A stretch of 64,000 bases of DNA, from contig NZ_JAKVIP010000005.1 in assembly GCF_022601875.1 (NCBI RefSeq), positions 129,178 to 193,177 of the forward strand. Direction: 5' to 3'. Below, piece by piece: positions 43,295 through 52,542 of the stretch. This DNA comes from Chryseobacterium sp. SSA4.19. GTDB lineage: Bacteria; Bacteroidota; Bacteroidia; Flavobacteriales; Weeksellaceae. How positions within the stretch are numbered: the first letter of the stretch is position 1; the number at the start of each line of letters is the position of its first letter. The position numbers were made by a program, and so were the translations under genes. The notes under the pieces were generated by a model. That model was given only the letters and a program-made list of their open reading frames with translations. It ran no database searches and was not told where the DNA came from.

Positions 43295-44014
43295 TTACCA
43301 TTTTGCAAGCCTTTTTAAATAGGCCTGGACTGTATTTTCCAATCCCATATACAAGGCTTCAGAGATCAAAGCATGCCCGATGGATACTTCCAGGAGGTTA
43401 GGAATATGATCTGCAAAATATTTTAAGTTTTCGAGGCTCAGATCGTGCCCTGCATTTATTCCCAATCCAAATTCCGTTGCTGCCAGAGCGGTTTCATAGT
43501 AAGGTTTTATTGCCAGCTCTTTGTTTATCAGATAATCTTTTGCATAAGATTCCGTATACAATTCTATCCTGTCCGCACCCGTTTTCGCAGCAGATTCCAC
43601 GAGTTTAGGATCCGGGTCAAGGAAAATGGAAGTTCTGATTCCTGCATTCTTGAATTCAGCAATGATTTCCGTAAGAAAATCAAGATGTTTTTTTGTGTCC
43701 CAGCCAGCATTTGAAGTAATGGCATCATCGGCATCAGGAACCAGCGTTACCTGTTCGGGCTTTACTTCCAGCACCATATCGATAAACGGCCTGTGAGGGT
43801 TTCCTTCGATATTGAATTCTGTGGTCACCAAAGGCTTTAAGTCATACACATCTTTTCTGGTAATATGCCTTTCATCGGGTCTCGGATGAATGGTAATTCC
43901 CTGCCCTCCGAATTCCTGAATTTTAACTGCAGCTTCCGTTACGCTTGGGGTTTCACCTCCTCTTGCATTTCTAAGGGTAGCGATCTTATTTATATTTACG
44001 CTTAATTTTGTCAT
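43295..44014 (-). CDS. pdxJ: Pyridoxine 5'-phosphate synthase
   Basis: 239 residues of the PdxJ TIM barrel: KLSVNINKIATLRNARGGETPSV, GITIHPRPDERHITRKDV (substrate-binding His/Arg), PEQVTLVPD and LEVSIGHALISEALYMGL (phosphate loop). It joins 1-deoxyxylulose phosphate and 3-amino-2-oxopropyl phosphate in vitamin B6 synthesis. Normal length and start (ATG, MTKLSV). Confidence 0.95.
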   Translation of the reverse strand: MTKLSVNINKIATLRNARGGETPSVTEAAVKIQEFGGQGITIHPRPDERHITRKDVYDLKPLVTTEFNIEGNPHRPFIDMVLEVKPEQVTLVPDADDAITSNAGWDTKKHLDFLTEIIAEFKNAGIRTSIFLDPDPKLVESAAKTGADRIELYTESYAKDYLINKELAIKPYYETALAATEFGLGINAGHDLSLENLKYFADHIPNLLEVSIGHALISEALYMGLENTVQAYLKRLAKW

Positions 44015-44025
44015 GGTGCAAAAAT

Positions 44026-44056
44026 AAAAAAACCCAACTTAAAGTGGGCTTTTTGA
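44026..44056 (-). terminator. Intrinsic terminator after the small membrane protein
   Basis: On the minus strand AAAAGCCCA / TGGGTTTT pair across an 8-base loop with a T-run; it lies between the 76-residue gene and pdxJ. Confidence 0.8.
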
Positions 44057-44066
44057 TCTGACATTT

Positions 44067-44297
44067 TTAACTTCCTGTGGTCATGAGTCTGACAATCGTG
44101 AGGGCAACATTTACCCCTAATCCTATAAGGGCGAGATTACAGGCAGATTTCGCAGCTACCGGCTCATTGTCTTTCTTGACAAAATAAATAATTGCTCCTG
44201 CCAGCGGAATACAAAATGATAAAATCTTTAATCCGATATGCAGATCTTCATTCGATTGGTTAGGACCCTTCGGGAAATTTTCATTTAAATCGTTCAT
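44067..44297 (-). CDS. Small two-helix membrane protein, unknown function
   Basis: 76 residues: a polar N-terminus (about 1-23), then two hydrophobic segments (LKILSFCIPLAGAIIYFV and LALIGLGVNVALTIVRLM) joined by KKDNEPVAAKSACN. This layout resembles DUF4870/TM2-like small membrane proteins, but no family is certain. It lies 11 bases after the DUF2085 gene and is probably co-transcribed. Confidence 0.7.
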   Translation of the reverse strand: MNDLNENFPKGPNQSNEDLHIGLKILSFCIPLAGAIIYFVKKDNEPVAAKSACNLALIGLGVNVALTIVRLMTTGS

Positions 44298-44308
44298 AGT
44301 TTAATTTT

Positions 44309-44644
44309 TTATGATAATAATGTTTTGATAAAATGATAAGTATAATAGGTTATCCGCTCACTAAAACCGCTTATTCCAATGCCTGCTAAAAAACCAGTAA
44401 CACAACGCAGAAAATTTGTACTCTCCCTGTTGAGGTAAGCTTGGGTAAGCCCATCAATAAGCGTAGGAACAATAAGCATGAAGCTTAGCAGCATTCCGAT
44501 CTGGTAAAACCACAGCATCGGAATCATGAGAAAATATCCAAGATAAATGCCTGTGCATCTTGCACAAACAGGAAACTGCTTCTTTTTATAAAAAAAAGAT
44601 CTTGATGGCATTCTGTGGCAATCTACCCATTGAATTTTAGTCAT
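44309..44644 (-). CDS. DUF2085 membrane protein
   Basis: 111 residues from the ATG at 44644 (the frame is open 16 codons further, but [17 protein letters not shown] is the family start). [28 protein letters not shown] holds the Cys-rich DUF2085 motif (CARCTG), then three hydrophobic segments. Possibly binds metal through the Cys/His residues. Function unknown. Confidence 0.82.
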   Translation of the reverse strand: MTKIQWVDCHRMPSRSFFYKKKQFPVCARCTGIYLGYFLMIPMLWFYQIGMLLSFMLIVPTLIDGLTQAYLNRESTNFLRCVTGFLAGIGISGFSERITYYTYHFIKTLLS

Positions 44645-44729
44645 AAAGCTAAAATATAAAAAATATTCGTTTTTAACAATTAATTGACGCAATAGCTGAA
44701 CTGAGTTCTCTGTTTATTCCTGATTTCGT

Positions 44730-45989
44730 TTACATTTTTACCTGCATTACCTCAAGCTCAAATTCTTTGGATGCAACCAGCAAGTGATCAAAAATATCAG
44801 CCTGGATCTGTTCAAACCTAACCCACTCTGTATCATTGGTAAAAGAATAAATCTCCAAAGGCAAACCTTGCGGCGTAATATTAAGCTGGCGCACAATAAG
44901 CGGCCCCTCTTTATCCAGTTCCGGAATTTTTTCTATGTATTTCTGGGCATAGTACCTGAAAACCCCGATGTTCGTCAGCTGTTTGCCATTAATAATCGCC
45001 TCCTTATGGGCCATATGTTCTTTTTCTTTACTTAGCTCGATGGATTTCTGGCTCAGATAGTCTGAAATCAGGTTGATATTTTTCAGACGCTCGATATCGT
45101 CGGCAGTAAGAAATTTAAATGAATTGATATTAAAAAAAATTGACTTTTTAATCCTCCGGGCATTAGTTTCAGAGATTACCTGGAGATTTTTAATCTCTGT
45201 GGTCATTAAATCATATGTAGGAATAGTGGAAAAAGTTTTATCAAAATTGTTGATTCTTGTGGTAAGCAAGTTAATATCGGCAATATTCCCTTCCAGGTTA
45301 TATTTTGGAATACTTACCCAGTCTCCTACCTTCAGATTTTTTGAAGTAGCAACATGAATTCCGGTGACAAATCCCAAAATAGTATCGCGGAATACCAGCA
45401 CCAACACGGCAGTAATCGCTCCCAGACTTCCAACAATCGTAGTTCCTTTAATCCCGAAAACAACACAGATCCCAACTACGGAAAAAATAAAAATCCCCAA
45501 AATCTTCATAGTTTCAGAGACTGCATTCAGTGCCATGATCTTATAAAAATCCTGTTTGATGACAAAGTAATTCCTAAAAGCCGTTAACCCACGGTAAAGC
45601 ATTCCGGCAAAAATCATCACCATTCCCAAGTTTACAGATCTTATAAGGAACTGTGTGGTTTTTACCAATGCTCCAGAAAATATCGATTCATGAATACTTC
45701 CCACAATCAACAATGCAAAAAGGTGGGCCAGGGAATTCGTAACTCTCGACTCATAAACCGAATTGACTATCGGATATTTTTCTTTATTATGAAAAATACG
45801 GAATACACTGTTAATGATAATTTTGAGAATAAGATCAATAACAAGGAAGATGATACACAGTAGAATGATTTTTACAATCATGTGAAATACCCAGTCAAGA
45901 CCTGTGGGAGAGATCTTGCTGATGTATCGGTAGAGCGGTTCGCTCAATTCCTGTAAAAAATCTTTCGTTTCTTCTAATTGATCATTCAT
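44730..45989 (-). CDS. MscS-family mechanosensitive channel
   Basis: 419 residues from the ATG at 45989; a longer frame upstream starts in AT-rich non-coding sequence and is not used. After a helical N-terminal part come three membrane segments and the MscS core: IVGSLGAITAVLVLVFRDTILGFVTGIHVATSKNLKVGDWVSI (pore helix TM3 and beta domain) and then the cytoplasmic domain ending ALKEFELEVMQV. Such channels release solutes on osmotic down-shock. The C-terminal part (about 290-419) is longer than in E. coli MscS. Confidence 0.88.
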   Translation of the reverse strand: MNDQLEETKDFLQELSEPLYRYISKISPTGLDWVFHMIVKIILLCIIFLVIDLILKIIINSVFRIFHNKEKYPIVNSVYESRVTNSLAHLFALLIVGSIHESIFSGALVKTTQFLIRSVNLGMVMIFAGMLYRGLTAFRNYFVIKQDFYKIMALNAVSETMKILGIFIFSVVGICVVFGIKGTTIVGSLGAITAVLVLVFRDTILGFVTGIHVATSKNLKVGDWVSIPKYNLEGNIADINLLTTRINNFDKTFSTIPTYDLMTTEIKNLQVISETNARRIKKSIFFNINSFKFLTADDIERLKNINLISDYLSQKSIELSKEKEHMAHKEAIINGKQLTNIGVFRYYAQKYIEKIPELDKEGPLIVRQLNITPQGLPLEIYSFTNDTEWVRFEQIQADIFDHLLVASKEFELEVMQVKM

Positions 45990-46221
45990 TACAGCAAATT
46001 TAGGAAAATAAGTATGATTTTTTATAGAGTTTTCTGCATCAATTTTTATCCCAAAACAGATTTTAAAATATAATTCAATAAAAACTTCACGGCATAATTT
46101 TAAATTATTAAATTTAATCCAATATTGATTAATAAATAAAATATTCAATTAAATTACCTCAGATCAATAAATTATTTTAAAATAATTTAAAGTTTTATGA
46201 TTTTATATTTAAAATTTTAAT

Positions 46222-46229
46222 TAAATTTG
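46222..46229 (+). promoter_or_regulatory. TAnnTTTG promoter box of the CarboxypepD_reg lipoprotein
   Basis: TAAATTTG 32 bases before the ATG at 46262, in a 270-base AT-rich divergent region. Confidence 0.5.
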
Positions 46230-46261
46230 ACATAAACTAAATAAATCAAAATCAATAACAT

Positions 46262-47449
46262 ATGAAAAAACACTACTTTTTTATTTTGTTGTGTGTATTC
46301 ACACTTTTAGCCAACTGTTCAGGAGGAGACGATTCTCCGATGCTCTCTGAACATACGAATACCACTGTTGTGAAAACCGGAAAAATTACCGGAAAAGTAC
46401 TATCACAAAACGGGACCAAACCTATTGGTGGAGCTTCAATCTTTACTTTTGATGACAAGTATAAAATTTACTACACGACTTCGGATGCAGAGGGAAAATT
46501 TACATTGGATGCTCCGGCAGGAAACCGCACCATTTACATTCAGACAGGAAATGGAAGCAACTTTAGAACTGAAATTTCCGCAACGGTAAAAGATAATGAA
46601 ACTTTAAATCTTGAGGCTGGTCAAACTAAATTAAATCAGGTGGCAAAGATTGCTTATGTTAAAGGTACATATGATAAAATAGAAGACATTATTCAGACTT
46701 TAGGCTACACTGCCACCGAAATCAGCAATAATGACCTTGCCAACTTAACGACTATTGCACAATATGATATTATATTCCTTAATTGCGGTTCCAGAAGCAA
46801 CTATTCTTCAAATCCTGCACTGTATTCTGTCATCGATACGAATCTAGCCGTCTTCGTAGCTAATGGAGGGAGTATTTATGCTTCGGACTGGGATGTTGCG
46901 TACCTGGTAGGCGGCACAACCAATACCAACAACTGCTCTCTTGCAGGAGGATTTATTCCTGATTCAAAGCTTTGTTCTAAAAATACGGGAAGCTCAGGTA
47001 TGGTCGGCGCTACTGTAAACAATACCGGACTTACAACGGCTTTGGGATTCAATACACTTAATATTGATTATGATTTAGGGGCATGGCAAAAAATAATTAA
47101 TTACGATCCGGCCTATTGGGAAGTTCTGGTGAAAGAAACTTCATCAAACGATGCCCTGATGATCAGGACCAATCATTTCACAGCGACCGGCATTCAGACC
47201 ACTCCTATAGGAAACGCTCCCAATACAACGTTTGCAACTGTCTGCATTACTCTTCCGGGAAATATCCAGATCAGCCTTTCAGTCCCACAGGTATTGGTTC
47301 CTTATCTGGTGGCGTTAGGAGCCACGGTGGGGCCTTGCTCAGGATCTTCAAACAGTGGCTATATTTATTATACCACTTTCCATAATCATGCTTCAGGAAA
47401 TATTGGAAACGCCGGTGTAATTCTTCAATATGTAATTTTAAACCTGTAA
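46262..47449 (+). CDS. Lipoprotein with carboxypeptidase-regulatory-like and glutamine-amidotransferase-like domains
   Basis: 395 residues with lipobox LANC (Cys19) and a Ser/Gly/Asp-rich start. Residues about 42-115 are a CarboxypepD_reg-like Ig fold (GKITGKVLSQNGTKPIGGASIFTFD...GKFTLDAPAGNRTIYIQ). From about 127 the chain (VAKIAYVKGTYDKIEDIIQTLGYTATEIS, YDIIFLNCGSRS, VFVANGGSIYASDWD) resembles the Rossmann-like DJ-1/ThuA-type amidotransferase fold, with Cys in the elbow-like LNCGS. The end ASGNIGNAGVILQYVILNL is family-like. A surface or periplasmic glycan role is plausible but unproven. Confidence 0.75.
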   Translation: MKKHYFFILLCVFTLLANCSGGDDSPMLSEHTNTTVVKTGKITGKVLSQNGTKPIGGASIFTFDDKYKIYYTTSDAEGKFTLDAPAGNRTIYIQTGNGSNFRTEISATVKDNETLNLEAGQTKLNQVAKIAYVKGTYDKIEDIIQTLGYTATEISNNDLANLTTIAQYDIIFLNCGSRSNYSSNPALYSVIDTNLAVFVANGGSIYASDWDVAYLVGGTTNTNNCSLAGGFIPDSKLCSKNTGSSGMVGATVNNTGLTTALGFNTLNIDYDLGAWQKIINYDPAYWEVLVKETSSNDALMIRTNHFTATGIQTTPIGNAPNTTFATVCITLPGNIQISLSVPQVLVPYLVALGATVGPCSGSSNSGYIYYTTFHNHASGNIGNAGVILQYVILNL

Positions 47450-47474
47450 TAAAAAACTTCAACCTAAACATGGG

Positions 47475-47505
47475 GGCGGCTTTTATAAAGCCGTCTTTTT
47501 TTATA
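47475..47505 (+). terminator. Intrinsic terminator before the DUF456 gene
   Basis: GGCGGCTTT / AAAGCCGTC hairpin with a short loop and seven T. Confidence 0.85.
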
Positions 47506-47527
47506 TCTTGCATATATAAATAAAACT

Positions 47528-48019
47528 ATGGACACAGCATTAATTGATATTCTCTGCCTGATTCTTTTATTTCTCGGAATGCTGGGAACTTTTCTGCCGG
47601 TACTTCCCGGGCTGCTATTAAGTATTTGCGGATTATTGATTTATAAATTCGGCACCGATGCTGATTTACCAATGATCTATGTCTGGGCATTCGGAATACT
47701 GACCCTTCTTTCAGTTATTTTAAATTATGTAATCCCTGCGAAAACCAACAGAAAATATGGCGGAACCCGCTGGGGAAGCATTGGTTCTGTTATCGGAACC
47801 ATTGTCGGATTATTTTTACCGATTCCTTTAGGGTTTTTAGTAGGTATGTTTGCCGGGGTGTTTATTGGTGAGCTCCTTCATGACAGTAAAGATATGAACA
47901 AAGCTTTACGATCTACAAAAGGTGCTTTTATAGGGTTTATTTACGGAACCGGCTTTAGCCTTGTGGTAGGTTTGGCCATGTTTTTGGTAGTTATCCTGGA
48001 TATGCTCGCTATTATTTAA
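47528..48019 (+). CDS. DUF456 membrane protein
   Basis: 163 residues, almost wholly hydrophobic with about four membrane segments. LCLILLFLGMLGTFLPVLPGLLLSICGLLIY at the N-terminus and RKYGGTRWGSIGSVIGTIVGLFLPIPLGFLVGMFAGVFIGEL in the middle are the DUF456 glycine-rich repeats. Function unknown. It precedes the 48032 lipoprotein by 12 bases. Confidence 0.87.
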   Translation: MDTALIDILCLILLFLGMLGTFLPVLPGLLLSICGLLIYKFGTDADLPMIYVWAFGILTLLSVILNYVIPAKTNRKYGGTRWGSIGSVIGTIVGLFLPIPLGFLVGMFAGVFIGELLHDSKDMNKALRSTKGAFIGFIYGTGFSLVVGLAMFLVVILDMLAII

Positions 48020-48031
48020 AAAAACAACATT

Positions 48032-48529
48032 ATGTTTCATAAAACCATTATATACAGTTTAGGAATATGGTCACTGATTAACTGCAGTACCCGGAACAAA
48101 TCGGAAATCGATCACAAAGTGCCTGCAACAGCAGAAGTTAAAGCAAATACATCTATGAAAGATAAACAGATTATTTATTTTAACGAAGGAGAAAACCGTT
48201 TCCTGAAAGACTATCAGATGAATGTCACTTTCAAAGGAATTTCTGAAGACAGCCGGTGTCCGAAAGATGTTAACTGCATCTGGGCAGGCGCAGCAGTTGC
48301 ACAGGTTGAAGTGATGGGGACCGCTACAAGGCCCATGACTTTAAGTCTTGCGACTACAGACAACAAAGGAAGAAATTACAGCACATCAGCAGAATTTAAC
48401 GGCTATACCATCACCCTTGCTGAAGTTAATCCCTATCCTACAGCAGCAGAAGGCTCAAAAGCACTGAATGGTAAATACAGAATCGGGATAATGATCAGCA
48501 AAGCGGGAGAAAGTTCTACCAGGAAATAG
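48032..48529 (+). CDS. Lipoprotein with DSRCPxxxxCIWAG motif
   Basis: 165 residues with lipobox LINC (Cys18). The mature beta-rich domain has the marked sequence SEDSRCPKDVNCIWAG (Cys76 and Cys82), a motif I have seen in many uncharacterised lipoproteins of bacteria, flanked by TFKGI and AQVEV strands. The two Cys probably form a disulfide. Its 3' end overlaps the convergent ung by 14 bases. Role unknown. Confidence 0.72.
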   Translation: MFHKTIIYSLGIWSLINCSTRNKSEIDHKVPATAEVKANTSMKDKQIIYFNEGENRFLKDYQMNVTFKGISEDSRCPKDVNCIWAGAAVAQVEVMGTATRPMTLSLATTDNKGRNYSTSAEFNGYTITLAEVNPYPTAAEGSKALNGKYRIGIMISKAGESSTRK

Positions 48530-49157
48530 GTTTCTTTCCCTTTGAAACAAGATATTCATTAATTTTTGAAAAAGGCCTGCTTCCAAAAAATCCTTTGTGT
48601 ACAGAAAACGGAGACGGATGTGCAGACTTCAGAATAAAATGTTTAGCCGGATTAATGAGTTCGGCTTTTTTTTGTGCAAAAGCACCCCACAACACAAAAA
48701 CAACATTCTCCTTTTTATCAGAAATTTCTTTAATAATATAATTCGTAAAAGTTTCCCAGCCCAGATCTTTATGAGAGTTGGGTGAATGCGCACGCACCGT
48801 AAGTGTTGCATTTAACAATAAAACGCCCTGCTTTCCCCAATCGTCAAGTTCCTTTGAAGTTCTTACCACTCCCAGATCATCTTTCAGCTCAATAAAAATA
48901 TTTTTCAGCGAAGGCGGTGCGGCTACCTGTTCCGAAACAGAAAAACACAAACCGTTAGCCTGGTAATCATTATGATAAGGATCCTGCCCGATGATTACTA
49001 CCTCAACATCTTCAAAAGGTGTTAATTCCAGCGCTCTGAAAATCTGATTTTTCGGAGGAAAAACTTTTGTAGCGGCATATTCCTGCTTTACTTTTTCCCA
49101 AAGCTGGGTAAAATACGGTGTGTTTTTTATCGGGGCTAAAATTTCTGTCCAAGTCAT
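48516..49157 (-). CDS. ung: Uracil-DNA glycosylase family 1
   Basis: 213 residues. GQDPYHNDYQANGLCFSV (catalytic Asp59 in GQDPYH, 57-62) and the HPSPFSVHKGFFGSRPFS loop with catalytic His are diagnostic, with VLLLNATLTVR and VVFVLWGAFAQKKAELI between. It removes uracil from DNA in base-excision repair. Length agrees with the family. Overlaps the convergent lipoprotein gene. Confidence 0.96.
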   Translation of the reverse strand: MTWTEILAPIKNTPYFTQLWEKVKQEYAATKVFPPKNQIFRALELTPFEDVEVVIIGQDPYHNDYQANGLCFSVSEQVAAPPSLKNIFIELKDDLGVVRTSKELDDWGKQGVLLLNATLTVRAHSPNSHKDLGWETFTNYIIKEISDKKENVVFVLWGAFAQKKAELINPAKHFILKSAHPSPFSVHKGFFGSRPFSKINEYLVSKGKKPISW

Positions 49158-49202
49158 GATGTAAATTGAAAATGAGTTAATATAACAATTGAGAGTTACA
49201 AT

Positions 49203-49715
49203 TTAAATACCATTAAATTTTTTGCGAAAAACCAAATTTCCCTGAAAACCTTCATCATTCCTCTCCTCTTCTAATATGAAATGATTTTTTAAAAGAAGTA
49301 TTTTCGAGTTTTCATTGAATTTATCTGTCATTGCTGAAATTTCCTGCAAATGTAGCTGATTGAAACCAAAATTTAGAACAGCAGTTAAAGATTCATACAT
49401 GATGCCCTGCCGATGATAGTCCGGCAACAGTTCATAACCGACTTCCGCGGTTTTCCTGTCTTCAGAAAAATTCCAGAAGCAGATGGTTCCTATAAAATTG
49501 AGTTGATTTTTTAAGGAAATCCCCCAGTAAAAGGTTTGGTTATTTCTAGTCCGTTCTTTGATCGTCAGAATAAACTGTAAAGCATCATAATTGTTTTTAG
49601 GCGAATTTCTTTTTACGAACTGATTGATCACTTCATTACTACGGATTTTCAAAATATCTTCAACGTGGCCTTCATTGATTTCCTTTAATAATAATCGTTC
49701 TGTCTCTAATCTCAT
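49203..49715 (-). CDS. GNAT-family N-acetyltransferase
   Basis: 170 residues: LETERLLLKEINEGHVEDILKIR at the start, FIGTICFWNFSEDRKTAEVGYELLPDYHRQGIMYESL (acetyl-CoA loop HRQGIM) and LQEISAMTDKFNENSKILLLKNHF. RimJ/RimL-like. Substrate unknown. Monocistronic, divergent from the MutS2-like gene. Confidence 0.87.
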   Translation of the reverse strand: MRLETERLLLKEINEGHVEDILKIRSNEVINQFVKRNSPKNNYDALQFILTIKERTRNNQTFYWGISLKNQLNFIGTICFWNFSEDRKTAEVGYELLPDYHRQGIMYESLTAVLNFGFNQLHLQEISAMTDKFNENSKILLLKNHFILEEERNDEGFQGNLVFRKKFNGI

Positions 49716-49802
49716 ATTTCAAATGTAATAAAAACCTGACCATCCATGATTTCCAAATTTTCAAATTATCTCATTTTCAAATTAACATTCACATTTTCTC
49801 AC

Positions 49803-49810
49803 TAAATTTG
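49803..49810 (+). promoter_or_regulatory. TAnnTTTG promoter box of the MutS2-like gene
   Basis: TAAATTTG ends 4 bases before the GTG start at 49815, so the transcript should be leaderless or nearly so. Confidence 0.6.
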
Positions 49811-49814
49811 CATT

Positions 49815-51962
49815 GTGTATATAAATAAAGAAGATTTAAACGAATTAGAGTTTCCGCAATTGCTCGCGGAAATATCTCCTTTTGCCTATTCTCCTAAAAC
49901 GAGAGAAAAAATTCTTCAGCTTCTTCCTATGAATATTGACGAGGCCGAAATTTCTTTGAAAAAAACCTCTGAATACCTTTCGAGTTTTGAAAGTTCCAAT
50001 GCGATCCCGTTCGATGAATATGAGGATATCGAAAGTGAACTGAAACTGATGCTGATTGAGAATTACCGTCTTGAAAACAGTGCTTTCATCAAAATAAAAA
50101 CCCTCACTGAACAGATCGGGAAACTGCAGAAGTTTTTCCCGACCATGCCCGAAACATTCCCGACATTGATACAGGATGTTTCCGTACTGGAATATAAAAA
50201 GGAAATCATTGATAAAGTAGATAAGGTTTTTAACCGTTTCGGTGAAGTAAAAAGCGAAGCTTCGCCGGTTTTAAAAACGCTGAGAGCTGAGATTCAGTCA
50301 GCAAAAAAAGCCATCCAGGAAAATTTCAACAGGGTTCTATTCAACTACGGACAAAGCGATTTTCTGGATGATATCCGTGAAAGCATTATCGAAGACCAGA
50401 GGGTTCTGGCGGTAAAATCCGCCTACAAAAAGAGAGTTCCGGGAAGGGTTTTAGGCCTTTCAAAAACAGGATCGATTACTTACATCCAGCCGGATAGCGT
50501 GATAAAACATTATTTTAAGCTGAGGGAAAATGAAGAGGAAGAGAAAAAAGAAATCGATAAGATCCTGAGAAAACTAACGGCGGAATTAGCAGAATTCCAA
50601 CCTCAGCTCTGGAGCTACCAGATGTATATTTTTGATCTTGATCTTACCCGGGCAAAAGCCAAATTCGGAGAACTTGTGAACGGGGTTCTGCCGAAAATCA
50701 ACCGACATAAAACATTACGGTTAAAAGATGCTTTTCACCCATTGCTTTTTTTAAGGAATAAGGCGGAAAACAAAACTATTTTCCCGCAGACACTGACATT
50801 AACGGACCATAACAGGATTATCTGCATTTCCGGGCCGAATGCAGGGGGTAAATCCATTACCCTGAAAACGGTAGGCTTACTCCAGCTGATGATCCAGAGT
50901 GGAATTTTGGTTCCTACCCATCCAAAATCAGAGATGTTTTTCTTTGATAAGATCATGACGGACATCGGAGATAACCAGTCCATTGAAAATCACCTTTCAA
51001 CCTATTCATCAAGATTGAAGAAAATGGGCGGCATTATCCGTGAAGCTGATGCCAACACACTTTTACTGATTGATGAGTTTGGTACGGGCTCAGATCCCGA
51101 ACTGGGCGGTGCTCTGGCGGAAAGCTTTCTTGAGTTTTTCTATGACAAAAAAAGTTTTGCCATCATTACCACCCACTATACCAATATCAAGCTGGTGATT
51201 GAGGAACTGCCCAATGCCCAGAATGCGGCCATGCTGTTTAATGAAGAAACCCTGGAACCTCTTTATAAACTTGAGATCGGACAGGCCGGAAGCTCATTTA
51301 CCTTTGAGGTGGCGGAAAAGAATAAAATCCCGAGGTTTATCATTCATTCCGCAAAGAAAAAAGTGGAACATGATATTGTGAACCTGGATAAAACCATTGT
51401 AAAGCTTCAGCAGGAAAAATATGAGGTGGAAAAGCTGAAATCCGATCTCGTGGAAAGAAAAGAATCCGTTGAAGATAAACGTGATAATTTACAAAAGCTG
51501 AATGAGCAGCTGCAACAGAAATTATTTAATTTCCAGAAGCTGTATGAAGACGAGCACCGTAAACTGCAATTCGGAAATAAGATTGAAGCTTTTATTGACA
51601 GTTATGTCAAAGGAAAATCCCGGAAGGATGTCGTAAAAGAGTTCGTAAAAATCCTGGAACAGGAAAAATTCAGAAAAGTGGGTACCGATAAAGATGAAAG
51701 TAAAAGGCTTCAGGTAGTGAAAAGAAAAATCACACAGCAGCTGAAGAAAGAGGAAGTCATCGAAAAAATATCGGAAACCAACGAAAAGCTGGAAGAAAAG
51801 CGCAAAACCGACCGTGCACTATGGCTCAAGGAAGGGCAGCGTGTGCGTATTACCGGAAGCACCAGTGTGGGAACCATTGAAAAAATTTCGCGGAATAAAG
51901 TCATTGTGAACTACGGAACATTCAAAACAACGATTGATGCGGATGAACTGGAAAGAATTTAA
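49815..51962 (+). CDS. mutS2: MutS2-like ATPase without Smr domain
   Basis: 715 residues from a GTG start. The ATPase is complete: GPNAGGKS (340-347), the IMTDIGDNQSIENHLSTYSSR signature (MutS family), LLIDEFGTGSDP (Walker B) and TTHYTNIK. N-terminal half has the MutS2 core/lever region (EYEDIESELKLMLIENYRLEN). A long charged coiled coil (about 525-665) follows, then a small KOW/SH3-like fold (EGQRVRITGSTSVGTIEKIS). Bacterial MutS2 usually adds a C-terminal Smr nuclease; here it is missing. Role: anti-recombination or ribosome rescue, uncertain without Smr. Confidence 0.9.
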   Translation: MYINKEDLNELEFPQLLAEISPFAYSPKTREKILQLLPMNIDEAEISLKKTSEYLSSFESSNAIPFDEYEDIESELKLMLIENYRLENSAFIKIKTLTEQIGKLQKFFPTMPETFPTLIQDVSVLEYKKEIIDKVDKVFNRFGEVKSEASPVLKTLRAEIQSAKKAIQENFNRVLFNYGQSDFLDDIRESIIEDQRVLAVKSAYKKRVPGRVLGLSKTGSITYIQPDSVIKHYFKLRENEEEEKKEIDKILRKLTAELAEFQPQLWSYQMYIFDLDLTRAKAKFGELVNGVLPKINRHKTLRLKDAFHPLLFLRNKAENKTIFPQTLTLTDHNRIICISGPNAGGKSITLKTVGLLQLMIQSGILVPTHPKSEMFFFDKIMTDIGDNQSIENHLSTYSSRLKKMGGIIREADANTLLLIDEFGTGSDPELGGALAESFLEFFYDKKSFAIITTHYTNIKLVIEELPNAQNAAMLFNEETLEPLYKLEIGQAGSSFTFEVAEKNKIPRFIIHSAKKKVEHDIVNLDKTIVKLQQEKYEVEKLKSDLVERKESVEDKRDNLQKLNEQLQQKLFNFQKLYEDEHRKLQFGNKIEAFIDSYVKGKSRKDVVKEFVKILEQEKFRKVGTDKDESKRLQVVKRKITQQLKKEEVIEKISETNEKLEEKRKTDRALWLKEGQRVRITGSTSVGTIEKISRNKVIVNYGTFKTTIDADELERI

Positions 51963-51968
51963 TTGGTA

Positions 51969-52459
51969 ATGATGACGGTAAAAACGCAAATTACATTCAA
52001 GGATTTTTTAGTGTTTAACCTAAAAAATTCATTGATAAGAATTGTGATATTCCCATTGATTGCCTTATTCGTTCTTACTGCAAATCTTTACAATGATGAA
52101 TATTATGGTCCTGAAATCTACAGGCAGATCCTGATATATTGGGCCATTTTTTCACATTTATTATTATCTGTTATTATTTTAGCATGAAAAAAGCCTTTTT
52201 ATCCAATAAGAATATTCAGGAGATGATCATTTATACTTTTACGGATCAAAAAATCCGTACAGAAGGTGAAACATTTGACGCTGATTTTACCTGGATGCGG
52301 TTATATAAGGTAAAAGAAAATAAAGACTGGTTCCTGATTTACCAGAGTGTCCAGGTCATGAATATGGTTCCGAAAAAGAATTTGACACAGGATCAGATTT
52401 TGGAGCTTCGGAATATTATTAAGACTAATAATGTGAAAGCAAAACTCAGGAATGATTAG
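51969..52459 (+). CDS. YcxB-like membrane protein split over two frames
   Basis: First part from ATG 51969 (two hydrophobic segments, IRIVIFPLIALFVLTANLY and QILIYWAIFSHLLLSVII) stops at TGA 52185-52187. A second frame starts at ATG 52184, overlapping that stop as ATGA, and encodes FLSNKNIQEMIIYTFTDQKIRTEGETFDADFTWMRLYKVKENKDWFLIY, the soluble YcxB half. In YcxB-family proteins the membrane helices and this domain are one chain, so a one-base frameshift near the T-rich stretch 52165-52180 split the gene, or the halves are translated by coupling. Confidence 0.65.
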
Positions 52460-52542
52460 TTCAATAAGAAGAGTGTCAGATGGAGCACTCTTTCTTTTAT
52501 TTGAACCCGAATTTAAAATTCCGATTTTATTACATTTAAAAC

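Noticed and set aside
44067..44297. Small membrane protein as a holin or toxin
   Set aside because: Length and two helices fit, but no neighbouring phage or antitoxin gene supports it.
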